From Dipodascopsis uninucleata var. uninucleata (Eukaryota; Ascomycota; Lipomycetes; Lipomycetales; Lipomycetaceae), in the NCBI GenBank assembly GCA_030568195.1, contig JAJLTO010000004.1, positions 1,448,147 through 1,512,146 of the forward strand: a stretch of DNA of 64,000 nucleotides, written 5' to 3'. The translations under genes were made by a program, and so were the position numbers. Under the pieces are notes generated by a model, which was not told where the DNA came from, searched no databases, and worked only from the letters and a program-made list of their open reading frames with translations. Positions within the stretch are counted from its first letter, which is position 1; each line of letters starts with the position of its first letter. This document shows, piece after piece, positions 1-9,544 of this stretch.

Positions 1-778
1 CAACCGATAGTCAGAGACTAAGATCCATAAGCTGGCAACCTGCATAAAATCATGAAGTTAAATATATTACTGTACTTTGTTGAAGCCGCATACTTTACTG
101 ATACTCTTTACCACGACCGAGACCTGGCAAAACTACAACTGTGCCTTAGCAGCACTGCAGAACCACTTCAGCTACAGCGGTCAAGCTGCTAGGCCATAAA
201 AAAGTTATATACTTGTACGTTCCTCCACTTGGTAATCTCAGTGGAGACGACCATAGGTAAAAGCAAGAAGATTGCAAAACGATGTTGTATCACGTTTAGA
301 GGTGAACAAATGTTCAATGTGTATGGGCAGGCTCAACAGCCATGTGCTATTTAGTGTATACACATCCAAATATACCATAAAACTATCGTACCAATATTAA
401 GAGTGAAAATGAGATCCGATAAAAGTACGCTAGTCTAGACATAAACGATACGCTTGAACGAATTTTAATTAATTTCTACGTGAGTATATGTAATTATGTG
501 ATTTTCTGTCGATTCAGAGTGCTTTGTCAACTAGGCCACTCTGAGTGCAGCGAATGTATCGTGCTCGGTCATATGTTTATAGCAAGATTTATCATTATAG
601 TGCACATCAACAGCAACAACGTCCACTAGTATAGAAAGCAAAAGGGGACACTCGGAAAAGTATTTAAAGGTCTGGATTTTCCCTTGCTCCTCAGTCTGAT
701 CCACTATCTATTCTGTGAGGTGTTTCTAAAGTAATCATATCCTTTAAAATAGCCTACATAATCTACTAGAGTACCGGG
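1..778. other. Intergenic / promoter region of the secreted propeller gene
   Basis: I see no credible coding region here. The last 120 bases look like the core promoter of the following gene: a TATA-like TATTTAAAG lies at about 660-668, followed by a pyrimidine-rich stretch (about 678-715), and the ATG is at 779. Confidence 0.5.
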
Positions 779-1993
779 ATGTTATACAGAAAGATTGCTT
801 TGCTTGTTGCTGGAGCTGCTGTTGCCTCTGCTGGTGTTACTACTAGCACTGCTGAGACTTCTTACCCAGTTCCTTCAATCGTTCTTTCATCTGGAGACAC
901 GGTTGCCTCTACATATGATGTCGGAAATGCTCTCAATACAAAATTTAAGATCTATGAAACTCTTGACTTCGGCTATCTAAATGACTGGTCTAATGGTTAC
1001 CTCCTTTATAGAGGTGCTGGTGGTCTTTGCAGTCTCGCTAACCGAAATATCTGGTTCACTGGTCAGACCAAGGTCCTCAACAAGAATACTGGAAAAACCC
1101 TTGCTACTCTAGACAGTAGTGCTACTATTGCTACTAAATTCGACCATGCTTGGACTTTGGATTTCACTTCCAACCTTACAACTGGACTGTTCAATCCTAT
1201 TCCCTACACTCTTAACGAGCTGGATGATAATACCCATGCAGACTCCAAAGTTGTTCTTTCAGCTCACACCAACTGTGTTCCGGTCAGTGATACAGAAGCT
1301 GCACACTTCTGGACTAGAGAACAATACTGGGACTTAGTTTCCAAGAGTATCAAAGGTAACACTCTTGCCTACTACACTCTCAATCCTACAACTAACACTC
1401 TTGATGTACGACGTGATACTGAAACTTTCTTCGACTCCAGCAAGACTTACAGATATGGTTCCTTTGCTAATGTTGTCGTCAACAATATTGCGTACCTTTA
1501 CGCTGTTGATGATAAGCACGGATACTTTGATATCCACGTTGCATCTGTTCCAGTCTCTACTATCCGCGACCAGACCACATACAAGTACTACGACAATAGC
1601 AACGGTCAATGGGATACCTCTGCTCCATCTAATTCTAACCGTCGTGAATCGCAGGCAATCCTTGGATGGTGGCAAGGATTTGGAAGTGGTTCCGTCTTCT
1701 ATTCTGAGTATCACAACGCTTATTTGTTTATTTTCTTCACTCATGCCCAGGACAACAAGTTCCATATATACTACTCTTCGACCCCAGTTGGACCATGGAA
1801 GGGACCATATGACCTTTACACCACTACTACTGGCACTTTACTCAATGATCATGGTGTTGCTACTCCAGTTTACTATGATCACACCTATGATAATTTGCCT
1901 GGTGGAAAAGAGATCTTGCTTACTTACACTCACACAGTCTCTGATATTGGCCCAGAGAAGTACATCAAAGCCATTAAGATCAAGTTTGCCTAA
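779..1993 (+). CDS. Secreted beta-propeller protein, DUF4185 / glycosidase-like
   Basis: Single-exon gene of 404 aa. The first about 20 residues are a clear signal peptide (basic start, then an Ala/Val-rich core ending in AVASAG), so the product is secreted. The mature part has repeated Gly/aromatic blade-like segments. Examples are NRNIWFTGQT near residue 90, GSGSVFYSEYHNAYLFIFF near 305 and IYYSSTPVGPWKGPYDLY near 335. The last two resemble the blade motifs of five-bladed propeller glycosidase-like folds and the DUF4185 family. There is no GPI tail. Codon choice is strongly biased (GCT, GTT, ACT), suggesting high expression. Enzyme activity is not established; a GH43-like arabinanase relative is an alternative. 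Secretion is well supported, family assignment only moderately. Confidence 0.6.
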   Translation: MLYRKIALLVAGAAVASAGVTTSTAETSYPVPSIVLSSGDTVASTYDVGNALNTKFKIYETLDFGYLNDWSNGYLLYRGAGGLCSLANRNIWFTGQTKVLNKNTGKTLATLDSSATIATKFDHAWTLDFTSNLTTGLFNPIPYTLNELDDNTHADSKVVLSAHTNCVPVSDTEAAHFWTREQYWDLVSKSIKGNTLAYYTLNPTTNTLDVRRDTETFFDSSKTYRYGSFANVVVNNIAYLYAVDDKHGYFDIHVASVPVSTIRDQTTYKYYDNSNGQWDTSAPSNSNRRESQAILGWWQGFGSGSVFYSEYHNAYLFIFFTHAQDNKFHIYYSSTPVGPWKGPYDLYTTTTGTLLNDHGVATPVYYDHTYDNLPGGKEILLTYTHTVSDIGPEKYIKAIKIKFA

Positions 1994-2397
1994 AGTAGAG
2001 AGACTGATACTTCTTCCAGGACTGAATTTTAAATACTATCATTTTATCTTTATTTTATGGTTTCTGCAATTACTTATTTTAAGAGGTCCTTTATTTCTTC
2101 ATAGAAAGATGTAACAGTTATGTATATCTAACAAACACATGATCTATATACAATAATATATACATTTTAAGATTAAACTGAACTTTAATTTAATTTGAGT
2201 TGATTTAGATGGCAGTAGTAAAACCTTAACTGTAGTTCGGAATTGTGAATTAACGTGACCAAAATAAAACCATGAACTTCGCATGTGAGAATGTATAATT
2301 AAGTTGGATATTTCCGTTAGTTAAGATGCTATAATTGAATATATGCATCGCTGCCCTTTATAATGTACTGTGTATTGTGATTGCCGGTGTCCTTCCT

Positions 2398-3864
2398 TTA
2401 AGCACTAGAAGTTCCAAACATAGTCATCCAGCTATTCCTCTTCTTCTTTCCAGATTTGGAGTTTTCCTCATCGGGCGATGACGCAGACATATTTCCAGCG
2501 GAAACAGGACGCTCTTTAGTTCGAGGCAGCTGTGCCAGAGTAGGAGATTTACCATCTGCTAACAGAAGTGGTCGTAGACTTGTCTGGCCGCCAGAAGCAA
2601 CTCTTCTATAATTTGAATTCTGAGATTGGACGCTATTAGGAGATAGAGGCCCGCCAGGAGATAGAGGTCCTGGAAAAGAGACAGAGCGTGCAGATGACTG
2701 TGCACTTGAAGGAACTGCAGATATTTGCTGAGATTGACTACTCGCCAATATCGGGGTTGATACAGGAGAGAATACTGAGTCCTTAGTAGATGGATTGATG
2801 ACGATCCCTATACCAAGGGGCTTTTTCTTCTTTTTCAATTCTCGCTTCTCTGAGTGTGATTTTGAGTTTGCTGTAGAAGACTCTAGTATATGCTCGAGTG
2901 CCTTGTTATCTAGTAGTTTCTGAATAATTCTCTCTATATAGGTCGCCATCGCCAAATTTGACTCTCTGAGATCCTTATTCTCTTTTTCGAGATCATTGAA
3001 AACAGTCGCATTTTTGGGAACATTTGCAGCTGCCAAAATTTCCTCAGCTAGCGAGGAAACTGCTTTAAATTCATTAATATCGAAAGATGATGTGCTCTCT
3101 GTTGATGGAGAGTGATGCTTTGTCAATTTCTCAGGGGATGTTGTATGCGGCGTTGCAGGTGAAGTAGGAGTAGGAGATGTCCTTGCACCAGAGAGACTAT
3201 CCAGCTCACTAAGCTCTTCAGTAAGTTGTAAATTCGTCATACGGGCTTCAAGCAAATCCTGCTCTAGTTTATTTACAGTGGCTTTATGCTGTGATTCGAC
3301 ACTTATTAGTTGTAAATGTAAATCTGCAAGCTCAAGCCTAAGCGACTCAATCTCGGATCCAGCAAGGTTTGATTTTGCTCGTGATTCATCAGATTCAATA
3401 ATACCCAAATGGGATGCATCATTAGAGACAACGGTGCCGCTTCCGTTGTTTGATTCATAATGACCATCGCTATCTAAATTATCGTAATCATCTTTTTGAT
3501 AATTGCTATGCGCCTCATCATCATCTTCACGTCCAGCTAGCTTTTGTTGTCGTGATACACTTTTGTCACGGGCCTTATTATACATCCCATCGCTGTGACA
3601 TTTTCCAGCTTCTTTAACCTGCGCGTATAGCCTTGACGCTTCTTCACGCTCATCGGCAAGCTCGTGCCGTAGCTTTGAGTTCTCTGATTTCAATTCAGCT
3701 ACACTTTTCTTTAGCGCCTCCAATTCACACTCCCTCTGCTGTAAATCATCCTCCAAAAATGCGTGCGATCTTTCCAACTCAGAAAATCTCTCTTCCGCTC
3801 TTCTTGCTGCCAAATCAAGCCGAGAAAACTCGGCTTGCGCTTCTGGTGAAAGGTTGGAAAGCAT
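2398..3864 (-). CDS. Coiled-coil, Ser/Pro-rich fungal protein (M-protein-repeat / Rab11-FIP-like)
   Basis: Single exon, 488 aa. Residues about 10-95 form a long heptad-rich coiled coil. An acidic, Ser-rich linker follows, then a second coiled coil at about 170-220. A conserved-looking block follows at about 268-325: SLAEEILAAANVPKNATVF, then a helix containing NLAMATYIERIIQKLL and the ending EHILESS. A similar helix occurs near the C-terminus of fungal proteins annotated as M protein repeat and resembles Rab11-FIP Rab-binding helices; this comparison is from memory. A basic RELKKKKKPLG patch and a long Ser/Pro-rich tail ending in GKKKRNSWMTMFG complete the protein. A role in vesicle traffic or polarity is inferred only. 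Confidence 0.65.
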   Translation of the reverse strand: MLSNLSPEAQAEFSRLDLAARRAEERFSELERSHAFLEDDLQQRECELEALKKSVAELKSENSKLRHELADEREEASRLYAQVKEAGKCHSDGMYNKARDKSVSRQQKLAGREDDDEAHSNYQKDDYDNLDSDGHYESNNGSGTVVSNDASHLGIIESDESRAKSNLAGSEIESLRLELADLHLQLISVESQHKATVNKLEQDLLEARMTNLQLTEELSELDSLSGARTSPTPTSPATPHTTSPEKLTKHHSPSTESTSSFDINEFKAVSSLAEEILAAANVPKNATVFNDLEKENKDLRESNLAMATYIERIIQKLLDNKALEHILESSTANSKSHSEKRELKKKKKPLGIGIVINPSTKDSVFSPVSTPILASSQSQQISAVPSSAQSSARSVSFPGPLSPGGPLSPNSVQSQNSNYRRVASGGQTSLRPLLLADGKSPTLAQLPRTKERPVSAGNMSASSPDEENSKSGKKKRNSWMTMFGTSSA

Positions 3865-6331
3865 TATGCGAATATGTGAATATAAGAGGCACGACTCGTT
3901 TAGCTTGTCTGCAGTAAATGTTTATAACTAGCTTGGTCTAGACGTCGTGGATCACCAAGGCGTTGTCGTGGATCACCTGAGTGTTGTAGATTATACTAAA
4001 GTTGTGTATCTCTGCTACAATCGAGAAATGTCAATAACATCAGCCTACCTATCAGTCCTGGCTGCAGCCCTTCTGTATATCAAAGGATTTATATGCCAGC
4101 TAGAGATAATAGAAATATGATCCAGAACGAGTTTTGACAGGCTACAAGACTTCATATACAGGAAGCTTCAGATCTTAATGAGAAAACCCCTGTCCCAGAT
4201 TCCTTCTCCTGTATTAAAATTTGAGTGAATTAAAGGAAATTCAATAATAATTAATATACCAAAGATCAGGTATAGCAGTTAAGCCGATGATGTACCTGCA
4301 ATAGGATAAAAACAGTTTATTGCCATTTGATAGCCGATTGAAAGAGACGGTAGAAGTTTGAGTAGAAATATCGATCTTGTAGTCTCCTGTCTTCTTGGTA
4401 TTATTGTATTTTCCTCAGATAATGAAAAATTAGTCGCTGATAGGTTTGGAAGGTAATAATTGTAAATATCAGTCACTAGAAATACCACGCTCCACACTTT
4501 GTTTCGTCGAGATGTTGAGACAGCTGTTACTAAAGCTGCCGTAGGCCAATTTGAAATTGATATCAGAATCAAATCGAAATCTCCGAGAGCGCCACTCCAC
4601 CATGAAATAGTAGTAACAAACACTAACGGAAGAACCACAGCACAATAAACGAATATACAGTACAGCGAGCCAAAGAGATTTAAAATTTTCGAAAGACTCT
4701 AATAGGTGAGTACAGATGTAGTGATATATATAATCAGCCCAAACGTTTTCATATGACTGAAGCCGCACAGCTTTAGGGTCTAAATTGTATCATATATCAA
4801 TTGCTATCTTTTTCCATGTAGCACAACTCAGTTTCAAAGTTATTCTAGACTATTAAGTCCTTCTGACGACAAGAGAAATCAGCGTGGAATATGATACGTC
4901 AAAACCCGGAATGAGATAACTAGTACTACTTGTAGAAAGTTTGAGGGTCCGACGGCTCCAGAACAATGGCTTACTGCAAGTGGCTGTCTTGGATATCATG
5001 TGTCTATCTAACCAGATAAGCAAAAATACTATGCAATTTTTGTTGGTGCTAGATCCTAATATTAGTTTATTATAATTGTAGATGACAGCTTTGTAGATAG
5101 TATTAAGGTAAGAATTGGAGTAGAGGCTGTTGGTATCGAAGATGTACTGATAATCCAGCGAAAGCATTAACCGTGAAACCCTATCTCATACAGCGGGTGT
5201 GACAGCGGAATGCAACTGGAATTTCGAGTTACCTCTTTCGTTTTGTTTGTTAGCAATAGCTGTATGAATACCATATTATTTACATGTGCGAGAAGTGCAT
5301 GTCACTTTGTGTCGTCTAATGGTTATTTTTGTCTGTACAGAAATGAGTGCTACATCTGTAGTTGGACATTGATTCATGCAATGCACATAACGAACAAAAA
5401 CAATTCGTAGCTGTTTTGTGTCGCGACTCATGGTATAACTAATAACGAAATTAACAAAAATTACGACTGCACCGATACCTAAAGCTATTTATGACGTTCT
5501 TAAATAAATAATATTATATATCAAATAATACAGTAATTAATATATATCATCTTAAGAACTCGCCGAGATTACTTTGCTCTTTATCTTATATTCTTTCTAT
5601 TTCACCTCTTTTACTATCTCGCTTTAAATATTCTATTTCGAGATGCTTTAACTTGCTTATTTCTAGGAAGTTATTCGCGTATATCTTACGTTGTGTTTCT
5701 GATCGCCGTGTTACGGCTGGTTATATATCCGCATCCTCCATACTACTCGTTGCAATTGTAAACACGTTATTTTCACGCGATTGCACAATGCAAACACAGC
5801 TCTACTGCACCTTCACTTCTAATCTCGATAATTTGTGTATACAATATGACATCTATCTTTCGTTTTCGAGTGACCTTGTGACTACAAGGCTCTGAGATTC
5901 GTTTACTGCTATGCGACGAAAATCCAATTAACTCCTACATGTAGAGTGAATCAAAAATGACGTAGTTCCACAAATTGATGTCATAGCTCTGAATCATCAC
6001 GGATGTAAATGAATCAAGAGCCTGTCAGAAGCAACAATGTAGTGAAATTAAGCAGAGCTCGACATGGTGTTAACAAACGGCGCGCAAACATATATCACCA
6101 TGACAACAGAGGTACAAAGTACAAAACACTCATTTGTTCGGACAAGAGGCGAAATTGTAGATACACAGCACAGATGACACAGAACTTTGTAGGATATGGC
6201 GTATTCGTAGAGTTGGAACAGTTAGTATGCGCTGGCGGCTTTGACCTTCCCAGCAATTTTTTTTTTCAGTCAAAGCAAGTAGCATTGTCTCCTGTTTCTT
6301 TTATATTCATTCATCAGCTCTTTCACATTGA
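3865..6331. other. Intergenic region, no gene supported
   Basis: This 2.5 kb AT-rich stretch separates two divergently transcribed genes. The open frames in it (minus strand 4279-4638, 4469-4768 and 4853-5167; plus strand 6009-6353) have low-complexity, unrecognisable translations, several without an ATG. The last about 200 bases should hold the pyrophosphatase promoter. Confidence 0.5.
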
Positions 6332-7368
6332 ATGTTGCAAACGATATCGATAGCTAGAAATCGATTGTCTCATATAGCTAACGCAATTTCTCAGAGAGAA
6401 TTTTCATCAATCACACCGAGAATGTCTTCTGGATACACTACCCGCAAGATTGGTCAAGCCAACACTTTGGACTACAGGATCTACATCGAGAAGGATGGCG
6501 TCCCAGTTTCTCCCTTCCACGATATTCCTTTGTTCGCCAATGAACAGGAGACTATTTTGAACATGATCGTTGAGGTTCCTCGATGGACCAATGCTAAGTT
6601 AGAAATTAGCAAGGAAGAAGTCCTCAACCCAATCAAGCAGGATACTAAGAAGGGCAAGCTTCGTTACGTCCGAAACTGCTTCCCACACCACGGTTACATC
6701 CACAACTACGGGTAAGTTGATGAGCAATTTGGCATCGTATTTGTTGTTAATTTACCCGATGGACTGATCTGCTAACCATCTCTAACTCCAGTGCACTTCC
6801 TCAGACCTGGGAGGACCCTAATTTTGAGCACCCAGACACCCGCGCCGCTGGTGACAACGATCCATTGGACGTCTGCGAGATTGGCTGGCAGGTCTCTTAC
6901 CCTGGTGAGGTCAAGCAGGTTAAGGTTCTTGGTGTAATGGCTCTATTAGATGAGGGCGAGACTGACTGGAAGATCATCGCCATCGATGTGCGTGATCCAC
7001 TTGCCCCTAAGCTTAATGATATTGAGGATGTCGAGAAGTACTTACCTGGTCTTCTCCGTGCCACTAACGAGTGGTTCAGAATCTACAAGATGCCTGATGG
7101 AAAGCCAGAGAACCACTTCGCTTTCTCCGGTGAATGCAAGAACAAGAAGTATGCTATGGAGGTTGTCAAGGAAACGTCTGAGGCCTGGAAGAAGTTGATT
7201 GGGGGCAAGACTGACCCTAAGGATATTTCTCTTGTTAACACTACCCTCAAGGATCAGACTGGTTATACGTCTGCTTCTGAGCTCAACATCCCTGAGGGCC
7301 AGGACCTTCCACCTGCTCCAATTGACTCTTCTATTGACAAGTGGTTTTTTCTTGCCGGTGCCAACTAA
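6332..7368 (+). CDS. IPP1: Inorganic pyrophosphatase, possibly dual-targeted
   Basis: Family I soluble inorganic pyrophosphatase, which hydrolyses diphosphate to phosphate and pulls biosynthetic reactions forward. Exons are 6332-6711 and 6792-7368; the 80-nt intron has a GTAAGT donor, TGCTAAC branch site (6770-6776) and CAG acceptor. The match to yeast Ipp1 is strong: [40 protein letters not shown], the metal-binding [12 protein letters not shown] and [19 protein letters not shown]. Cytosolic Ipp1 normally begins near the second in-frame ATG (6422). The extra 30 residues from 6332 are basic, nearly free of acids, and contain REF-SS, an Arg-3 presequence cleavage motif. The first ATG has a poor context (T at -3), the second a good one (A at -3), so leaky scanning could give mitochondrial and cytosolic forms. 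Confidence 0.95.
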
Positions 7369-7792
7369 GCATTTTCTTTCGAATTCTGATGTGGGTATTT
7401 TATCCACTCTGAAATCGAAGTTCTGAAAGACCTCTTTAGATGTTTACGAGGTATCAAATTAATAATCACGTATACTTAATATAAAAAGGAATCTGATGTT
7501 ACTAATCAGTTTGTGAATATAATTTGAAATAGCTATAAAGTGTAAATGTTACGTTTCTATTGCTACAAAACGTCTCAGGAAGACAAGAATAATTTTACGC
7601 CGTTTATCAAATCACCAAACCACCCAACAGGAATGAAGCAAAATTCTTGCCTGACATGTTATCCAACAAACAGCTTCCAAGTACAAAATCTTAAAAAAGT
7701 ACAAATTTCATCAATAACATCATAACTAAGTGATAGTATTTTACACGATATTGTACAAAGCTCACTTTGTCAATCGCAAATATGCAACATTA
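7369..7792. other. Convergent 3' region
   Basis: This AT-rich 424-bp stretch lies between the 3' ends of the pyrophosphatase gene and the convergent hydrolase-like gene. It presumably holds both 3' UTRs; no gene is seen. Confidence 0.5.
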
Positions 7793-9544
7793 TTATTTAG
7801 AAGTCTGGAAATGGGTCTCCATGACTTTGTGTCCTCGATTACGAGCAGCGATCATTGAAACTGCCTTAGCTATTTCTTCTTTACCTTTGTCAGACCGCCA
7901 GACCTCATGCGGAGAATTAACCATAGTCCATTCACCAATTGTAGTGTTAGAAACCCAGCCGGTCGCAAGCTTTCTCTGTTGCTCCGCCCAGCTCTTGACA
8001 TTCTCGGCCATTTGCACCGACGTGATAACGGCAACAGGCATATCGTCTGGCAAAATTTCACGTGCTACACCAATTTCACGTCTCGTGAAAGGTCGGGCGG
8101 CAATCTGTTCTTGCATGCGCGCGAGGCTCACATGGCCAGACTGACCAAAAGCCCTGCCGTAAATTCGATCAGCTGAAGTACGCCCTCTAAAGATCCAACC
8201 AATTTGCTTTTCAATTCCTAAAGGCGCGATCATACCACGCAAGAAGTAACCAAATCCGCGAGCAGGATTTCCAACGTGACTAATAAAGTAGTCCTCATGC
8301 ATGGTATCAACCAGAACTATGCCCTCGACATCACTAGCATGTCTTGAGGCAAAAATACGACTGTAGATGCCACCAACACCATGCGACACTAAAATATAGG
8401 GACCATAGTTACCAGTGTACGCAAGGGCATCGGATAAAATATCAACTGTCATTCCAGCAGAAAGAGGCGACGGAGCATTATCAGAGAAGGCATATCCTGG
8501 CCGATCCCAGTAGCAGTATCTGTAATCATACAGCATTGAGCCCTCATCCTTAGTCGTCTTCTCAAGCCACTCGTTGACAATAGTCTCAGAAGTAGTGGAG
8601 CCGGCTTCAAGAAGAATAGTTGGATCTCCGGAGTCATCAAAAGGACGAGAACAGTAAATATGAACAGAAAACTGTCCATCGTCAATTTCAACCATGGTAC
8701 CCGCGGGAGCAATTCGAGAATCATAAGCGCTAACAATAAGAGAAAGTGTGATCAAAACTATTAAAACTAATAAAATGATAAAGAGTATTAAAGTCCACAT
8801 AACGCTACACCACTGGCGCCAGGAACGGCGCACACGAGAAAAGTGAAGTGAATGACCAACGAATTGCTCCTCGAGACTCAAGCGCGATCGCTCGACCACA
8901 TGGTCGCAGAAAACAATCCATCCAATAGTGAACAGTGCCCAAAGCATGATGAGAATGCCAGTCACAGAACCCTCATAGTGGCGCAGTCTGGTTGTAGACA
9001 TGACGATAATGAAATTAATTAAGAAAAATACTACCATCAAGTATGTGACAACCCTTTGGCTCTTCGATGGGAGCTTGAATGTGAAAAGGGAGACAGATAA
9101 ATTGCCTATCGAGATCAACAAGTTGAAAAGCATCAGGAAATTTCCGCCGCGGGTCTCGAAGCCAGGAATGGTGAAAAATATAGACAGGAAATACAACAAA
9201 TATAAAGCCACAGCAAAGGCTAGGAAGAATTTGGTAGCGCGCCTAATGGTACGGACCCAGAATCTTTGATCCGGATCTACTGCAGGCTCATCGGCAGGAA
9301 TGAGTAGTCTTGTTTCCTCATCAGGTTCCGGGGAAAGCTCTCTTACTCTCTTTGGACCACCAGTGCCGTTAAGAATCCTGCCAGTACGGGATTCAAGTTC
9401 GTGATCATGATCATGATCATGATGATCTTCGAGGCCGCCATGTAGTGTGTTTGTGCTCGTATCAGAAAACGTAGCCTCCGAGGGGGAGGCTTCACGTGAG
9501 TGCTGGCGGCTCTGCTGGACGCTCTTGGAGTAGGGCGAAGCCAT
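7793..9544 (-). CDS. Polytopic membrane protein with alpha/beta-hydrolase domain lacking the nucleophile Ser
   Basis: Single exon, 583 aa. A Ser/His-rich cytosolic tail (about 1-100) includes an HDHDHDH run encoded by a short tandem repeat near 9407-9424. About five hydrophobic segments follow (roughly 104-128, 138-158, 166-185, 197-215, 249-275). An alpha/beta-hydrolase domain then fills about 290-565. It keeps the oxyanion-type strand (ILLEAGS), DRPGYAFSD, GIVLVDTMHED and a late NSPHEVW that could supply the His. The nucleophile elbow, normally G-x-S-x-G, reads S-H-G-V-G-G at about 386-391, with Gly where Ser should be. Similar fungal proteins are often annotated as mitochondrial integral membrane protein. 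Either the chemistry is altered or this is a pseudoenzyme. Confidence 0.75.
   Translation of the reverse strand: MASPYSKSVQQSRQHSREASPSEATFSDTSTNTLHGGLEDHHDHDHDHELESRTGRILNGTGGPKRVRELSPEPDEETRLLIPADEPAVDPDQRFWVRTIRRATKFFLAFAVALYLLYFLSIFFTIPGFETRGGNFLMLFNLLISIGNLSVSLFTFKLPSKSQRVVTYLMVVFFLINFIIVMSTTRLRHYEGSVTGILIMLWALFTIGWIVFCDHVVERSRLSLEEQFVGHSLHFSRVRRSWRQWCSVMWTLILFIILLVLIVLITLSLIVSAYDSRIAPAGTMVEIDDGQFSVHIYCSRPFDDSGDPTILLEAGSTTSETIVNEWLEKTTKDEGSMLYDYRYCYWDRPGYAFSDNAPSPLSAGMTVDILSDALAYTGNYGPYILVSHGVGGIYSRIFASRHASDVEGIVLVDTMHEDYFISHVGNPARGFGYFLRGMIAPLGIEKQIGWIFRGRTSADRIYGRAFGQSGHVSLARMQEQIAARPFTRREIGVAREILPDDMPVAVITSVQMAENVKSWAEQQRKLATGWVSNTTIGEWTMVNSPHEVWRSDKGKEEIAKAVSMIAARNRGHKVMETHFQTSK

Noticed and set aside
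4279-5167. Overlapping minus-strand frames as a possible gene
   Set aside because: At least one starts without ATG, translations have no recognisable motif, and no splice pattern joins them.
6009-6353. 114-codon frame before the pyrophosphatase
   Set aside because: It overlaps the pyrophosphatase start in another frame and has no recognisable features.
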